Positions 8,927-18,122 are shown, numbered from the stretch's first letter. The stretch is 64,000 nucleotides of DNA from Lachnospiraceae bacterium UBA3632 (GCA_002373975.1 DFKZ01000057.1:13509-77508), one strand, 5' to 3'. Made by a program: numbers and translations. Notes: generated by a model not told the origin, from the letters alone.

Positions 8927-11881
8927 TTATTTGAATAGCTTTGCGGTGGATCTGGAGATCACCACAAATATAATAGTTAGCGCAAGCAGTATTGCCATTG
9001 CCGTCAGAATACCGTTTCTGTATCCCAGGCCTATGAACAGACCGTATGCAATAGGTCCGAGAGTCTGTCCGGCACTTTCAAAAACCGAATACACACCCAT
9101 GGCATTTCCTTCTCCGTAGGATCCACATTCCGGCAGGAGTTCGAAATAGGTGTACTGACAGGTATATGCAAAAGATATTACAAGTGATAATACTACTACT
9201 CCTATAACAACGCTCACGAACGACGGATATACGACATAGAGTACCATCGCTCCCGCCATTCCCGCACTCGCCACAACAATACTCCAGTACGCGCCGAGCT
9301 TTTTAAGCATCCATGATGAAATGAAAGGGCCGAGGTAGAGTACTCCCATTCCGCACAACAGGTATATCTGGCCGATCTTGGACTCACCTACTCCATTCTG
9401 CTCCGCGATTATAGGGAAGAAATATTCCCTGAATGAAAGCGAGATCATAAATGGAAGAAGTATCATCAGGAAGAAAGGAAGTATGCGGGGATTAAAGAGG
9501 AATCGGAAGAAATTGATGTCCTTCTGGACGGATATATCTCCCTCTTTCTTTCCGGGTCTTGCGTCTCCCGCCATAGCGGCTATTATAAATGCAATTACCA
9601 TGATGACGATACCGCTGGCGTAGATAAGCTTCCATCCTCCCAGTGAAAGGAGCACTGACGAAAGACCTGCGCCGATCGTAAGTCCCGACAGGGTACCTGC
9701 CGAAACACCTGCAAAGGCTTCTCCTGCCTTTTCCGTGGTGGCGCCCATGGCCGCAACGGTATTGCAGCTTACATATATCATGCCCATTCCCGCTCCGATG
9801 AGCATTTTTCCAATGAGTATTCCGATGTAATTACCCATCACAAGACATACCACGCAGCCTGAAAGCTGTAGGAGCACACCGGTCATCATGGTATTTTTCG
9901 TACCTACCTTCTCAGTAAGTCTTCCCACAAAGAAGGATGCAATTGCCATCATAAAGAGCTGTCCGGACATGGGAAGTGCCACCGCTACTCCGTCCGATAC
10001 CGGCAGCCCTCCCTTGTAAAGCTGCGTACACAGAAGGACTATAAATGCATCCTGCATCGAATCCATCAGGTATGATAGGAACATCATGGTCCTTACCGCC
10101 ACCTTGTCGGTGGGATCCTGATCGAAAAGAGGAATCTTCCTTCTTCTCTCCGTAAAGCTCAGCAGGAATGTGAGCTCAAGAAGAAGCATCGCCACAACTA
10201 TAGTGGATATTTCCGAATTGATTATTATTTCCCTTGTAAGAGCAGCCTGCTCTCTGTTGATGGCATCAAGGCTCTGCCCCACTTCGAGTATCGCTATTAT
10301 GTCTCCGGCGCTGTCGTATATCGGCTCAAGCACGAAGGTCCATGCTCCGTATGCGCTGTTCTCGGATGTGATCTCTCTTTCTCCTGTCTCAAAAATGTTG
10401 CAGTACGGCTCTGTATCGGCCGGATATACGGGGGTAAAACAGGTCATGGATCTTTCGTAATCGATAACAAGAGATATGGAATCTCCGTCTATCTCGTAGA
10501 TAACATAGTAATAATAGTCTCCGTTTTCATAGGACTCCACGATCTTTTCATCGAGGGGTTTTCTGATCTGCCTGAAAGCTTCACCGTCAAAATCTTCGGG
10601 ATTCTTTATCTGCTCAAGCAGATCTCCGTCGACCTGATCGAGTATGATATCCGTAAAATAATTTGCCTTTTCTTCGCTTCGCTTCATATTGTCTGAGAGG
10701 ATCTTTTTAAGAAGCGTATACGAGATTATGGCAGCCACTATAAGGCTCGCGAGTATGATGAAGGTGATCCTCAGCGCCTGTTCATTCCTTGACAGGTAAC
10801 GTACAAATCTGATTGCCAGCACTAAGATCACATATAGATAGCAAAGAGCTCCTATTCCAAGCGCTCCCCATATCAGGATTTCAGCCCATACGTAGGAAAC
10901 CGCGAGTTTCTCAATGTACTCCGACTCACCCGTGGCAATACCGTCTGAGGTTTCAATGTCCAAATAACCTACATAATCCGTCGCATAAATATTGCCCTCT
11001 TCGTCGCTGTCAAGCTTAAACAGCGTGTAATCATATTCCGATACAGTCTCTATCTCCCCGGGGGACTCTTCAAAAAAACGACATATCCTGTTCCCGATCA
11101 CCTCGGTAAAGTAAACCGCGCCGCCTCTCGCCGATACATCCCAGGGGATACTTCTTTCAGCAAGCGATACCGTACATTCTTTGTTATCGTTGCCTATAAC
11201 AGTGATCTCACCGGTTCTGTATGCAAGCACGAGTGTGCCGGTAGAAACATCATATGACGCGTCATTTAATTCCCCGTTTACCGCGTATGTACGCTCGACC
11301 TCTGCGCTTCCTTGGGAGGATATCTTCCATATCTGTGCATTATGGGAATCCGCATAGACAAACCGGATCACTCCGTCCTTTTCCTGCAGTTCAAGGATGC
11401 GTCCGTACTGAAGGGGTGTTTCCTCATCAGGCACATCGGTATAGTCGAATTCATGTATTACCTCCGACTTTGACCTTCCTATACGGATTATTCTCTCCTT
11501 GTCGATGAGGTTTCCTCTGTTACCGGAAATGAGATCGGCGACATAAATGCATCCGTCCGGGCCGGCCTCCGCATGAGCCGCGTAATAAAAAGGAGCTGAC
11601 TCCGTGCCGCCGTCTATGCGTCTCAAAAGCCTGCCGTTTCCATCCGAAACCACAACGGTCTTTTTCCCGTTGTCGATGGCAATTACTTTTCCGTATTTCC
11701 CGAGCTTGACCTGGCTTACCGATTCGTATGTGTATGTCTTTCTCTGGCTCAGAATTTTTGTATTCGGAAGCACGATCGCAGTACACAGAACAGCGATCAG
11801 TCCAACGATCACCGCTCTGAATGCTTTCTTGTATTTCTTTTTGGTACAAAATGCTTTCAGACTGAACTTTTCTTTTTCCAT
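8927..11881 (-). CDS. Beta-propeller/Cache sensor fused to an MFS transporter
   Basis: A 984-residue membrane protein with an unusual build. A cytoplasmic basic N-terminus and one membrane segment (about 20-40) lead to an extracellular region of about 270 residues with repeated blade-like strands (for example GKYGKVIAIDNGKKTVVVSD and GCIYVADLISGNRGNLID), read as an NHL/WD-like propeller. Two membrane segments (about 330-395) enclose a Cache-like domain (about 400-550, with AYGAWTFVLEPIYDSAGD). The C-terminal half (about 580-980) is a 12-span MFS permease with a gating motif (FVGRLTEKVGTKN). It lies between an AAA+ ATPase and the GNAT gene in the same direction. Fusion of sensing and transport domains suggests a transporter regulated by, or used as, a receptor. 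Substrate unknown. Confidence 0.78.
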   Translation of the reverse strand: MEKEKFSLKAFCTKKKYKKAFRAVIVGLIAVLCTAIVLPNTKILSQRKTYTYESVSQVKLGKYGKVIAIDNGKKTVVVSDGNGRLLRRIDGGTESAPFYYAAHAEAGPDGCIYVADLISGNRGNLIDKERIIRIGRSKSEVIHEFDYTDVPDEETPLQYGRILELQEKDGVIRFVYADSHNAQIWKISSQGSAEVERTYAVNGELNDASYDVSTGTLVLAYRTGEITVIGNDNKECTVSLAERSIPWDVSARGGAVYFTEVIGNRICRFFEESPGEIETVSEYDYTLFKLDSDEEGNIYATDYVGYLDIETSDGIATGESEYIEKLAVSYVWAEILIWGALGIGALCYLYVILVLAIRFVRYLSRNEQALRITFIILASLIVAAIISYTLLKKILSDNMKRSEEKANYFTDIILDQVDGDLLEQIKNPEDFDGEAFRQIRKPLDEKIVESYENGDYYYYVIYEIDGDSISLVIDYERSMTCFTPVYPADTEPYCNIFETGEREITSENSAYGAWTFVLEPIYDSAGDIIAILEVGQSLDAINREQAALTREIIINSEISTIVVAMLLLELTFLLSFTERRRKIPLFDQDPTDKVAVRTMMFLSYLMDSMQDAFIVLLCTQLYKGGLPVSDGVAVALPMSGQLFMMAIASFFVGRLTEKVGTKNTMMTGVLLQLSGCVVCLVMGNYIGILIGKMLIGAGMGMIYVSCNTVAAMGATTEKAGEAFAGVSAGTLSGLTIGAGLSSVLLSLGGWKLIYASGIVIMVIAFIIAAMAGDARPGKKEGDISVQKDINFFRFLFNPRILPFFLMILLPFMISLSFREYFFPIIAEQNGVGESKIGQIYLLCGMGVLYLGPFISSWMLKKLGAYWSIVVASAGMAGAMVLYVVYPSFVSVVIGVVVLSLVISFAYTCQYTYFELLPECGSYGEGNAMGVYSVFESAGQTLGPIAYGLFIGLGYRNGILTAMAILLALTIIFVVISRSTAKLFK

Positions 11882-11897
11882 GGCCCGGTATTAACTG

Positions 11898-14261
11898 CTA
11901 AAAGTCAGAATTCTCCTCTCCAAAAATCATATCAGCATAAGGCTCGAAGTCCGCACGGGTAAACACGCGGCCGACCTTTACAAACTCATACTGTATTGCC
12001 TTTAAATAATGCCTCATGCATACCTTGCCATCTGCGGTAGGATCCTCGGCAGCAAGAAAGGCAGCATTCAGCACACAGTTTTTAATATTACCGCCTGCAA
12101 ACTCAAATTTCTCGGCGATAAATCTGAAGTCCACATCCTCATCAAGGGGAGTAGTCTTGGGGACTGTAGTCTTCCAGAGCATCTCTCTCGTATCCTCGTT
12201 GGGGAACTGGAACTCGACGATATATTTCATTCTTCGGAAGAAAGCGGGGTCAATGTTGTGCTTGTAGTTTGTGGCCAGCACGCACACACCGTCATAAGCT
12301 TCCATTTCCTGCAGCAGCAGCGCTGTCTTGTTGTTTGCGGAGGCCTGATTGGAGCCGCCGTCGTCGGCACGCTTGGCAAATATGGTATCGCACTCGTCAA
12401 AGAACAGGACGACATTACACTTTTTTGCTTCCCTGAAGATCATGGAGAGTGATTTCTCGGTCTCACCGACATATTTATCGACAACCTTTGAGATATCCAC
12501 TCTGTACAGCTCAAGATTCAGCTCATGTGCAAGCACCTGCGCCATCATTGATTTACCGGTACCGGGAGCACCGTAAAGCAGGACGGTAAGACCTCGGCCG
12601 TAAGGATATTTCTTCATGTAGTTCCAATCCTCATATACCTGCTTTTTATTGTTCATCTGTTCGATGGCATGTCCGATCTGCTCACGCTGATCCTTGTTCA
12701 TAACGATATCATCAAAGCCGAACTTTGCCTCGACTCTCGTGGCCTTCTGTGAAAGCTCGGAGGACATCTGCGCATTGCAGCTCTTAAAAAGAAGAGCTCT
12801 GCTGATCTCGGTTTTCTGATCCATAACGGCCAGAGTCTTTCCGTAGTGAACCGCATCCTTTATCTTTCCCGGAGTGAAAAGGAACTTCGTGGCCATCTCA
12901 AAAAAGTCCACATCCTCCCCGAAGTTGAAGCCCTTTGAATAGTAATTCCAGCAGGCAACGCGCTCGTCGATATTGGGCGCAGGCAGCTCCAGGAGAGTGA
13001 TCGTCTCCTTTGTGATCTCCTTGAATTTAATATCCTCCTTTGAATTGGCGAATACGGTGATTCCCTTTTCGGTAAGCTTGGTGAAGAAAAGATCCATATA
13101 TCCAAAGAATTTTTCCTTCTCCTCTTCTCTGTACTGAAGCTCCTCAAGGACACAGCAGGCCTGTGTGAGGATACACTCTCTCGTCACGGCCCATATCGCC
13201 TTTTCAACATAGGCATAATCATATACAAAAAGCTTTTTACAGTTGACCGTTATGGCCCTCATATTTCTTTCCTGACAGAACTTACGGATGAAGAACTTGC
13301 GGCCGCTTCCCTCGTCTCCGTGATACGAAAACAGTCTGCTGCCGTCCGAATATGCGATCTTCATCGCCTCAAGGACATTCTTATTGCAGAGAATATCATC
13401 CAGCTCTTCACCGTCTTTGGTGAGCATTTTCATAAACCGGACGTAATTCTCGTCGATCTTCATTCTGTCCCGTCCGAACAGGAAATCTATTATTCTTTTA
13501 TCCGGGGAAACTGCCGTGGAAAACGGCATGGATGGTATGACATGCAGATCCAGCACCGGAAGGAGCTGTTCAAGGCACACTGACATATCACCGTATGCAC
13601 CGGTGATGGAATAGCTGTTACCGTAATAAAGCCTGCCCGCAGATTCCACTGTGGGTGAGGAAAGGTTTCCGTTTTCGTTTACTATCTGGAAAATACCCGC
13701 GTAGTCCGTCTGCGTGGACGAAAGGATTCCGCAGGCAAAACAGAATATGGTGAAGGGGTCAAAAGCCATCTTTTTGCACAGGTCGAAAAACGGCATCTCG
13801 ATCCCTGAATCCACAGTGATCTGCGCTCGCTCCTGAATACTGATTATCCTCTCGGACACAGCCTCGCTGCCCATGGCGATCGAGGGGTTTTCGTCTTCGG
13901 TTTTTTCTTCTTTTGCTGTCTCTTCTTTTGATTCGGATTCAGCTCCGAACAGACCGAGCAGGTCGGCCAGCTCATCGTCTATCTTGACATCATCCTTGCT
14001 GTCCGGGGATGAATCTGCCGATTCGTCCGCAGTTTCTTTATTATCTCTTTCAAACTTCATCACCTGCTCGAGAGCAGCATCGCTGGCTATCTCAAGGTCG
14101 GGATAGAGCACGTTCTTATAACCGCCCTTTCCGTTGGAAAAGGTGGCTTTCATGGTTTCAAGATATGAGTTCAGACACCTGTTAACACAATCGAATATAT
14201 TTTTCATATATTCGTCGTAGCTCGTAAAAGGTGCCGGCTGATCATTTTTCTTTGTAGCCAA
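11898..14261 (-). CDS. AAA+ ATPase of the CIS Afp15/Pvc15 type (copy 1)
   Basis: A 787-residue protein. A Ser/Asp/Glu-rich linker lies at about residues 75-130. A first AAA-like module has a degenerate loop (GDEGSGRKF, arginine for the expected lysine pattern). The second module is intact: GAPGTGKS with Lys570, FFDECDTIF with Asp622/Glu623, and ATNYKHNIDPAFFRRM. It has the same architecture as the ATPase at 4495-6717. The start is TTG, supported by GGGAGG nine bases upstream and by the lack of a better ATG. Proposed role, from the family, is assembly or loading of the contractile particle. It follows a small unknown gene by 18 bases. Confidence 0.88.
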   Translation of the reverse strand: MATKKNDQPAPFTSYDEYMKNIFDCVNRCLNSYLETMKATFSNGKGGYKNVLYPDLEIASDAALEQVMKFERDNKETADESADSSPDSKDDVKIDDELADLLGLFGAESESKEETAKEEKTEDENPSIAMGSEAVSERIISIQERAQITVDSGIEMPFFDLCKKMAFDPFTIFCFACGILSSTQTDYAGIFQIVNENGNLSSPTVESAGRLYYGNSYSITGAYGDMSVCLEQLLPVLDLHVIPSMPFSTAVSPDKRIIDFLFGRDRMKIDENYVRFMKMLTKDGEELDDILCNKNVLEAMKIAYSDGSRLFSYHGDEGSGRKFFIRKFCQERNMRAITVNCKKLFVYDYAYVEKAIWAVTRECILTQACCVLEELQYREEEKEKFFGYMDLFFTKLTEKGITVFANSKEDIKFKEITKETITLLELPAPNIDERVACWNYYSKGFNFGEDVDFFEMATKFLFTPGKIKDAVHYGKTLAVMDQKTEISRALLFKSCNAQMSSELSQKATRVEAKFGFDDIVMNKDQREQIGHAIEQMNNKKQVYEDWNYMKKYPYGRGLTVLLYGAPGTGKSMMAQVLAHELNLELYRVDISKVVDKYVGETEKSLSMIFREAKKCNVVLFFDECDTIFAKRADDGGSNQASANNKTALLLQEMEAYDGVCVLATNYKHNIDPAFFRRMKYIVEFQFPNEDTREMLWKTTVPKTTPLDEDVDFRFIAEKFEFAGGNIKNCVLNAAFLAAEDPTADGKVCMRHYLKAIQYEFVKVGRVFTRADFEPYADMIFGEENSDF

Positions 14262-14279
14262 GGTCTTTAGCCTCCCATT

Positions 14280-14510
14280 TTAGCGTTTTACCGTAAAAAT
14301 CGCTGTCCTGTCAAACACGCTCTTTGCAGTGTTGATCGATGTCTCGTCTTTGTTGTCAAACACGCTTTCACCACTGTTAATAAACTTAGTTGCAGGTCTT
14401 GGCATATACATCATACCGGTCTCATCCTCTTCTGCGTACTGCACAACCTGTGTGTTTTTCTTTTTTTCAAGCTCCCTGTTCTCCCGGAGCATTCTTTCTG
14501 TCAGCTGCAT
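14280..14510 (-). CDS. Small hypothetical protein heading the ATPase operon
   Basis: A 76-residue protein that I do not recognise. It begins with a charged helix (MQLTERMLRENRELEKKKN) and ends with two similar short segments, SVFDNKDETS and SVFDRTAIF, about 16 residues apart. No membrane segment or signal peptide. It is first in the leftward operon, 18 bases before the AAA+ ATPase gene, and is divergent from the plus-strand kinase-like gene. It could be an adaptor of the ATPase; that rests on position only. Confidence 0.55.
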   Translation of the reverse strand: MQLTERMLRENRELEKKKNTQVVQYAEEDETGMMYMPRPATKFINSGESVFDNKDETSINTAKSVFDRTAIFTVKR

Positions 14511-14539
14511 TTTTCCACCGTTCTGTGTAAGGAATATCT

Positions 14540-14568
14540 TTGACGTTATGTTTAAAAGATGATATATT
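14540..14568 (+). promoter_or_regulatory. Sigma-A type promoter for the plus-strand kinase-like gene
   Basis: TTGACG (14540-14545), a 17-base spacer and TATATT (14563-14568) match the vegetative sigma-factor consensus closely. Transcription would start near 14575, which excludes the earliest in-frame ATG (14559) and supports a start at 14607 or 14616. Confidence 0.65.
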
Positions 14569-14615
14569 CTATTCGTGTGATAGCAACACGTTATTTTAAA
14601 GGAGTCATGTCATTA

Positions 14616-15500
14616 ATGAAGAGATTCAGCAACATCCAAAAAACTGCTATTATCTGCGCAGCCATCTCATTTACGGTTGCCGTTGTCACGTTTTTTGCCC
14701 TTGACAAGTATGTTTCATTTGCCTTTTTTGTCTTATGTATAGTATTTGTGACGTTTATGGCTTTTTCCGGCTTTAAAAGCTCCGATTCCGAAGTGACCGA
14801 GCGCATCGACGGCATACGTTCCAAATGGAGAGAGGAATCCGACAACCTCAAAATGCGTATAGCGGAATGTGAGGATACTATCAGTTCGCTCACCGAGCAG
14901 AACAACTCTCTTCGCGAAGCCAATTCTCATCTCGGCGAAGAAATAAAACGCCTTGAAGAGGAGGCTGTAAAACGCCAGGCCAGCATGATCAGCCAGGATG
15001 AGCTTAATTATATCTCCATCCTTCCTAAGCTTCCGGAAAGCGATGCGGATGTCCCGGCGATCAATCTTATTTCCGTTGCCAAAGGGGTGGCACGTGAGCT
15101 TAAAAAGGATGCCGACAAAGCAGGCCTTACCATTAATGTCTCATCATCGGAAAATCAGATCCCCTACAAGGCTGACCGGGAGCTCATCCGCGTCCTTTTC
15201 CGGAATATCATGGACAATTCAATCAAATACATGAACCGTCAGGGACTTCTGATAATCACCATATCCATCATAGGAGATGATGTCTTTATCATTTTCAAGG
15301 ATACCGGCGAGGGTCTTACCGGTCCCGAAACCGAGCATATCTTTGAACTCAATTTCCAGGGATCCAACAGGATCAGCGGAAACGGCCTCGGGCTCTTTCA
15401 GGCAAAAGCCATCGTGAATTATTACGGCGGTACCATATATGCAAAGAGCCATTTCGGCAGCGGCATGGGTATCTATATCCAGCTTCCCATAGAGGAATGA
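14616..15500 (+). CDS. Membrane histidine-kinase-like ATPase lacking an obvious phospho-acceptor His
   Basis: The only convincing plus-strand gene of the window, about 294 residues. Two membrane segments (about residues 10-50) are followed by a coiled coil (about 60-125) and a HATPase_c domain with N box NIMDNSIKYM, G1 box DTGEGL and G2 box GNGLGLFQAKAIV. The region where a dimerisation helix with the phosphorylated His should be (around SQDELNYISILPKL) has no histidine. It may act as an ATP-dependent regulator without classical autophosphorylation, or may have a divergent dimerisation domain. The start 14616 lies 11 bases after AAAGGAG; 14607 is possible but only two bases from that site. 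It converges with the RsbW-like gene, leaving five bases. Confidence 0.75.
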   Translation: MKRFSNIQKTAIICAAISFTVAVVTFFALDKYVSFAFFVLCIVFVTFMAFSGFKSSDSEVTERIDGIRSKWREESDNLKMRIAECEDTISSLTEQNNSLREANSHLGEEIKRLEEEAVKRQASMISQDELNYISILPKLPESDADVPAINLISVAKGVARELKKDADKAGLTINVSSSENQIPYKADRELIRVLFRNIMDNSIKYMNRQGLLIITISIIGDDVFIIFKDTGEGLTGPETEHIFELNFQGSNRISGNGLGLFQAKAIVNYYGGTIYAKSHFGSGMGIYIQLPIEE

Positions 15501-15505
15501 TCCTC

Positions 15506-15913
15506 TCACAGCTTTTTAGACATTGTTAAAATATTCGACCCGTCTTTATACTCATAATCAACCCGGTCCATCATATTCTTTACCATAAAGATTCCGAGAC
15601 CCCCTATCTGCCTCTCGTCGGCGGAAAGAGTGGTGTCGGGATCTTCCTTTTCAAGGGGGTTGTACTTCATTCCCTTATCGGCAAATTTAAGCGTGCAGGT
15701 CTTCGGTTCTCCTGATATTTCTATCTGTACCACCGCTTCTCCTGGTTTCCCCCCGTATGCGTAATGAGCGATATTTACGTATATCTCCTCAGCCGAGATC
15801 AGGATCTGGGTCTGCACGTCCTCCGGGCATCCCTTGTTTATGAGTTCCTCTTTTATCGCATCAAGCACAGTATATAAAGTCTCATCGCTTGCGGTAAGCA
15901 CCAGTTCCTTCAT
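15506..15913 (-). CDS. RsbW/SpoIIAB-like anti-sigma-type ATPase
   Basis: A 135-residue single-domain HATPase_c_2 protein: N box AEEIYVNIAHYAYGG, G1 box DKGMKYNP, G2 box GGLGIFMVKNMMD. Proteins of this type bind a partner or sigma factor and phosphorylate a STAS antagonist. A STAS gene lies two genes upstream and a SpoIIE phosphatase at 6710-8308, so all three parts of a partner-switching circuit are present. No sigma factor gene is seen in the window, so the controlled target is open. Its ATG overlaps the stop of the FtsE-like gene (ATGA). Confidence 0.85.
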   Translation of the reverse strand: MKELVLTASDETLYTVLDAIKEELINKGCPEDVQTQILISAEEIYVNIAHYAYGGKPGEAVVQIEISGEPKTCTLKFADKGMKYNPLEKEDPDTTLSADERQIGGLGIFMVKNMMDRVDYEYKDGSNILTMSKKL

Positions 15914-16578
15914 GCTCCGCCCTCCGTATTAATACTGTTGTTTTTAACAAAAATGTTTCTGACCGTCTCACTCTCCGATATGATCGGATCCTGAGTAGCT
16001 ATAAGAATAGTCGTTCCCATGTGATGAACCACTTCGAAAAGCTTCATCATCTCCTTTGAGTATTTTGGGTCCAGATTGGAGGTAGGCTCATCCGCAAGAA
16101 GTATCGGCGGGTTGTTGATGAGTGCCCTGGCAAGACATACCTTCTGGCGTTCTCCTCCGGAGATCTCCTTCGGGTACTTTTTTAGTATTTCCGTGATCCT
16201 AAGGAGCTTCGCCACGTTCCAGACCTTTGTGGCACTGTCTGCAAGCGGTGCCCCCGTGGCTATCAGCGCTATCTTGATGTTTTCAAGAACGGTTCTGTCC
16301 ATTATCAGCCGGTAATCCTGAAATACCACCCCGAAATTACGTCTGTAAGCAGGAATATCCTTCCCTCTGACCTTGGATATATCTTTGCCCCCCACAATGA
16401 TCCTTCCGGCATCCGGCTCAATGTCCTTCAGAAGGAGCCTCAGAAGTGTTGTCTTTCCGCTTCCGCTCTCGCCGGTCAAAACAGCGAATTCTCCCCTCTC
16501 CACCTTGGCTGAAAACTCGCAAAATACCCGCGCCCCTGTTTCCTGATAGCATTTTGATATCCGGTCAAATTCTATCAT
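15910..16578 (-). CDS. FtsE-like ABC transporter ATPase without permease partner
   Basis: A 222-residue ABC ATPase: Walker A GESGSGKT (36-43), Q-loop in GVVFQDYRLI, signature ISGGERQK, Walker B ILLADEPTSNLD and a switch region ending ATQDP in place of the usual ATHD, so the H-loop histidine is replaced by Gln. The sequence, especially FQDYRL and the short length, is FtsE/LolD-like. No FtsX-type permease gene lies beside it. It is sandwiched between STAS and RsbW-like genes with overlapping or near-overlapping stops and starts, so it is co-translated with regulators and not with a transporter. A link to envelope hydrolase activation during firing is speculation. Confidence 0.82.
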   Translation of the reverse strand: MIEFDRISKCYQETGARVFCEFSAKVERGEFAVLTGESGSGKTTLLRLLLKDIEPDAGRIIVGGKDISKVRGKDIPAYRRNFGVVFQDYRLIMDRTVLENIKIALIATGAPLADSATKVWNVAKLLRITEILKKYPKEISGGERQKVCLARALINNPPILLADEPTSNLDPKYSKEMMKLFEVVHHMGTTILIATQDPIISESETVRNIFVKNNSINTEGGA

Positions 16579-16590
16579 TTCAGCGCTCCT

Positions 16591-16890
16591 TTATTTAATT
16601 GTGAGCACTTTTGAAAAACCCGACATCTCAAGCACCTGCATAACTGTGCTCTGCACTCCCGTGACGGTCATTGTGCCGCCCTTGCTCGCAGCTGTCTTCT
16701 GCCCGATAAGCAGAGCCCTCAGCCCCGCAGATGACATATACGGTACACCGGACATATCTAAAACAAGCTCTTTTGATTTCTGGAAAGAAGTAAGGATACT
16801 GCGCTGAAGCTCGGGAGATGTTACCGTATCTACCGATCCCGATACTTCAAGGATTATCTGTCCCTCATTCTTTTTCTCTGTGATTTCCAT
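16591..16890 (-). CDS. STAS-domain anti-sigma factor antagonist
   Basis: A 99-residue protein that is a single STAS domain of the SpoIIAA/RsbV type. The motif VLDMSGVPYMSSAGLRALL contains the expected phosphorylatable serine (Ser53 or Ser54). The start follows a strong AGGAGG. It should be the phospho-switch partner of the RsbW-like ATPase encoded 12 bases and one gene downstream, and a substrate of the SpoIIE phosphatase. The gene follows the gpI-like baseplate gene after 125 bases, the longest gap in this part. Confidence 0.88.
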   Translation of the reverse strand: MEITEKKNEGQIILEVSGSVDTVTSPELQRSILTSFQKSKELVLDMSGVPYMSSAGLRALLIGQKTAASKGGTMTVTGVQSTVMQVLEMSGFSKVLTIK

Positions 16891-17015
16891 AATGGTAATT
16901 CCTCCTACAGCCTTATGCCTCGCCCGGTAATGGCAAAGCTATGATCGCTTACAATACATCCCTTTATTTTATCATGTTTGAGAGATTTTCGCCACATAAA
17001 AGCATATCTGCCCGG

Positions 17016-18122
17016 TCAGTCCATGATGATATCATCGGTAAGCTCCATATCATCATCCATTACCCCGTATGTATCTCCGGCAATAACGGCATTCATGTCC
17101 ATGTATACCTCATCATCAAGCGTCGGTGTATCCCGGAGCTGTATCAGATGCAGCCTGCTCCTCAGCGGTTTGAACTGGTTGAGGAGATATATCATCTGCT
17201 GTCTGTCGGTATCGGAAAGCGTCTTCTGTATAAGTATGTTGACATCATAAATTCCGCCTGCGATGAGCTCGGATTCTGACATTTCGCCCTTCTCAAGGTA
17301 CTCCTTGATAGTATTGTTTTCGAGAATGACGGGTTTTTCTCCCGTAATGATCTCGATAACTCTCGCAAGGCAAGCCTTTGTGCCTTTTGTACGGTTAAGC
17401 ATATAGCCCTCTTTTACAAAAAGCCTCTCCGCCTCCTCGGTCAGAAAATCCCCCGAGAGATCTATTCCCAGCCATCCGGCATATACCCGCAGGCATTCCC
17501 TGGGGCATTTTTCCACATCAAGAAGTTCAGGGAGTCTCTCGATCTCGTATCCCACGTCGTTATAGATACTCGAAAATACAGAGAGGAACCTGTGGAAAAA
17601 ACTGCCTTTCTCGCGATATACCGCAGGGAAAGCCTCCATAAAGTTATCTCCTCTTCTGTCCACCTTAAGCCTGTCGATGTAGCCTTCTCCAGCTCCCAGT
17701 ACCTCTATTGCAAGGTAGAGGTATCTTCCTGTGAGATCATAGAGAAGGATATCTTTTTTACCGATGAACCTGGCTCCGTCGTTATCCTCGGAGAAAAACC
17801 TCTTTTTCACCTCATCCGGGATATCATCCGACCGAAGCGCATCCATTATTGAGAAATCTTCTCCCTTTTCGTCGTACCAGGTGTCATATTCCGTAGCCAC
17901 TGCATACGCATAGAGCGACATGTTCTCGGTCAGCTGCGCTCTGAATGAAAACCTTCCCCACTCACAGCCCGGAGTTGCCGAGTCGATAACCTGCACGTAG
18001 ATCCTGTGTATCCCTGTATCATTCGAAAAGTACAGTCTCCCCGACTCATCATCCCGGTCAAAGCCGGAAAGATACGACTTTTCGATCCTGTTCTTTTTTA
18101 TCGAGTATGTGATACCCGCCAT
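17016..18122 (-). CDS. Baseplate gpI-like (P2 tail protein I) protein
   Basis: About 368 residues. The central region (FFHRFLSVFSSIYNDVGYEI, then WLGIDLSGDFLTEEAERLFV and TKGTKACLARVIEIITGEKP) is the conserved core of P2-gpI-type and Pvc phage_tail_2 proteins, which sit beside gpJ-like wedge proteins in the baseplate. The first 130 residues form an added beta-rich domain. The ATG at 18122 follows GAGAGGA and lies four bases after the preceding stop; the longer frame from 18155 overlaps the upstream gene and has no such site. It is the last structural gene of the operon. Confidence 0.82.
   Translation of the reverse strand: MAGITYSIKKNRIEKSYLSGFDRDDESGRLYFSNDTGIHRIYVQVIDSATPGCEWGRFSFRAQLTENMSLYAYAVATEYDTWYDEKGEDFSIMDALRSDDIPDEVKKRFFSEDNDGARFIGKKDILLYDLTGRYLYLAIEVLGAGEGYIDRLKVDRRGDNFMEAFPAVYREKGSFFHRFLSVFSSIYNDVGYEIERLPELLDVEKCPRECLRVYAGWLGIDLSGDFLTEEAERLFVKEGYMLNRTKGTKACLARVIEIITGEKPVILENNTIKEYLEKGEMSESELIAGGIYDVNILIQKTLSDTDRQQMIYLLNQFKPLRSRLHLIQLRDTPTLDDEVYMDMNAVIAGDTYGVMDDDMELTDDIIMD

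Noticed and set aside
14559..14615. N-terminal extension of the plus-strand kinase-like gene
   Set aside because: These codons overlap the -10 element and lie before the predicted transcription start; no RBS precedes 14559.
16891..17015. SigB-type or vegetative promoter before the STAS gene
   Set aside because: The gap has AT-rich hexamers (TAAAAT) but no convincing -35 partner or GTTT/GGGTAT pair; only the RBS AGGAGG is clear.
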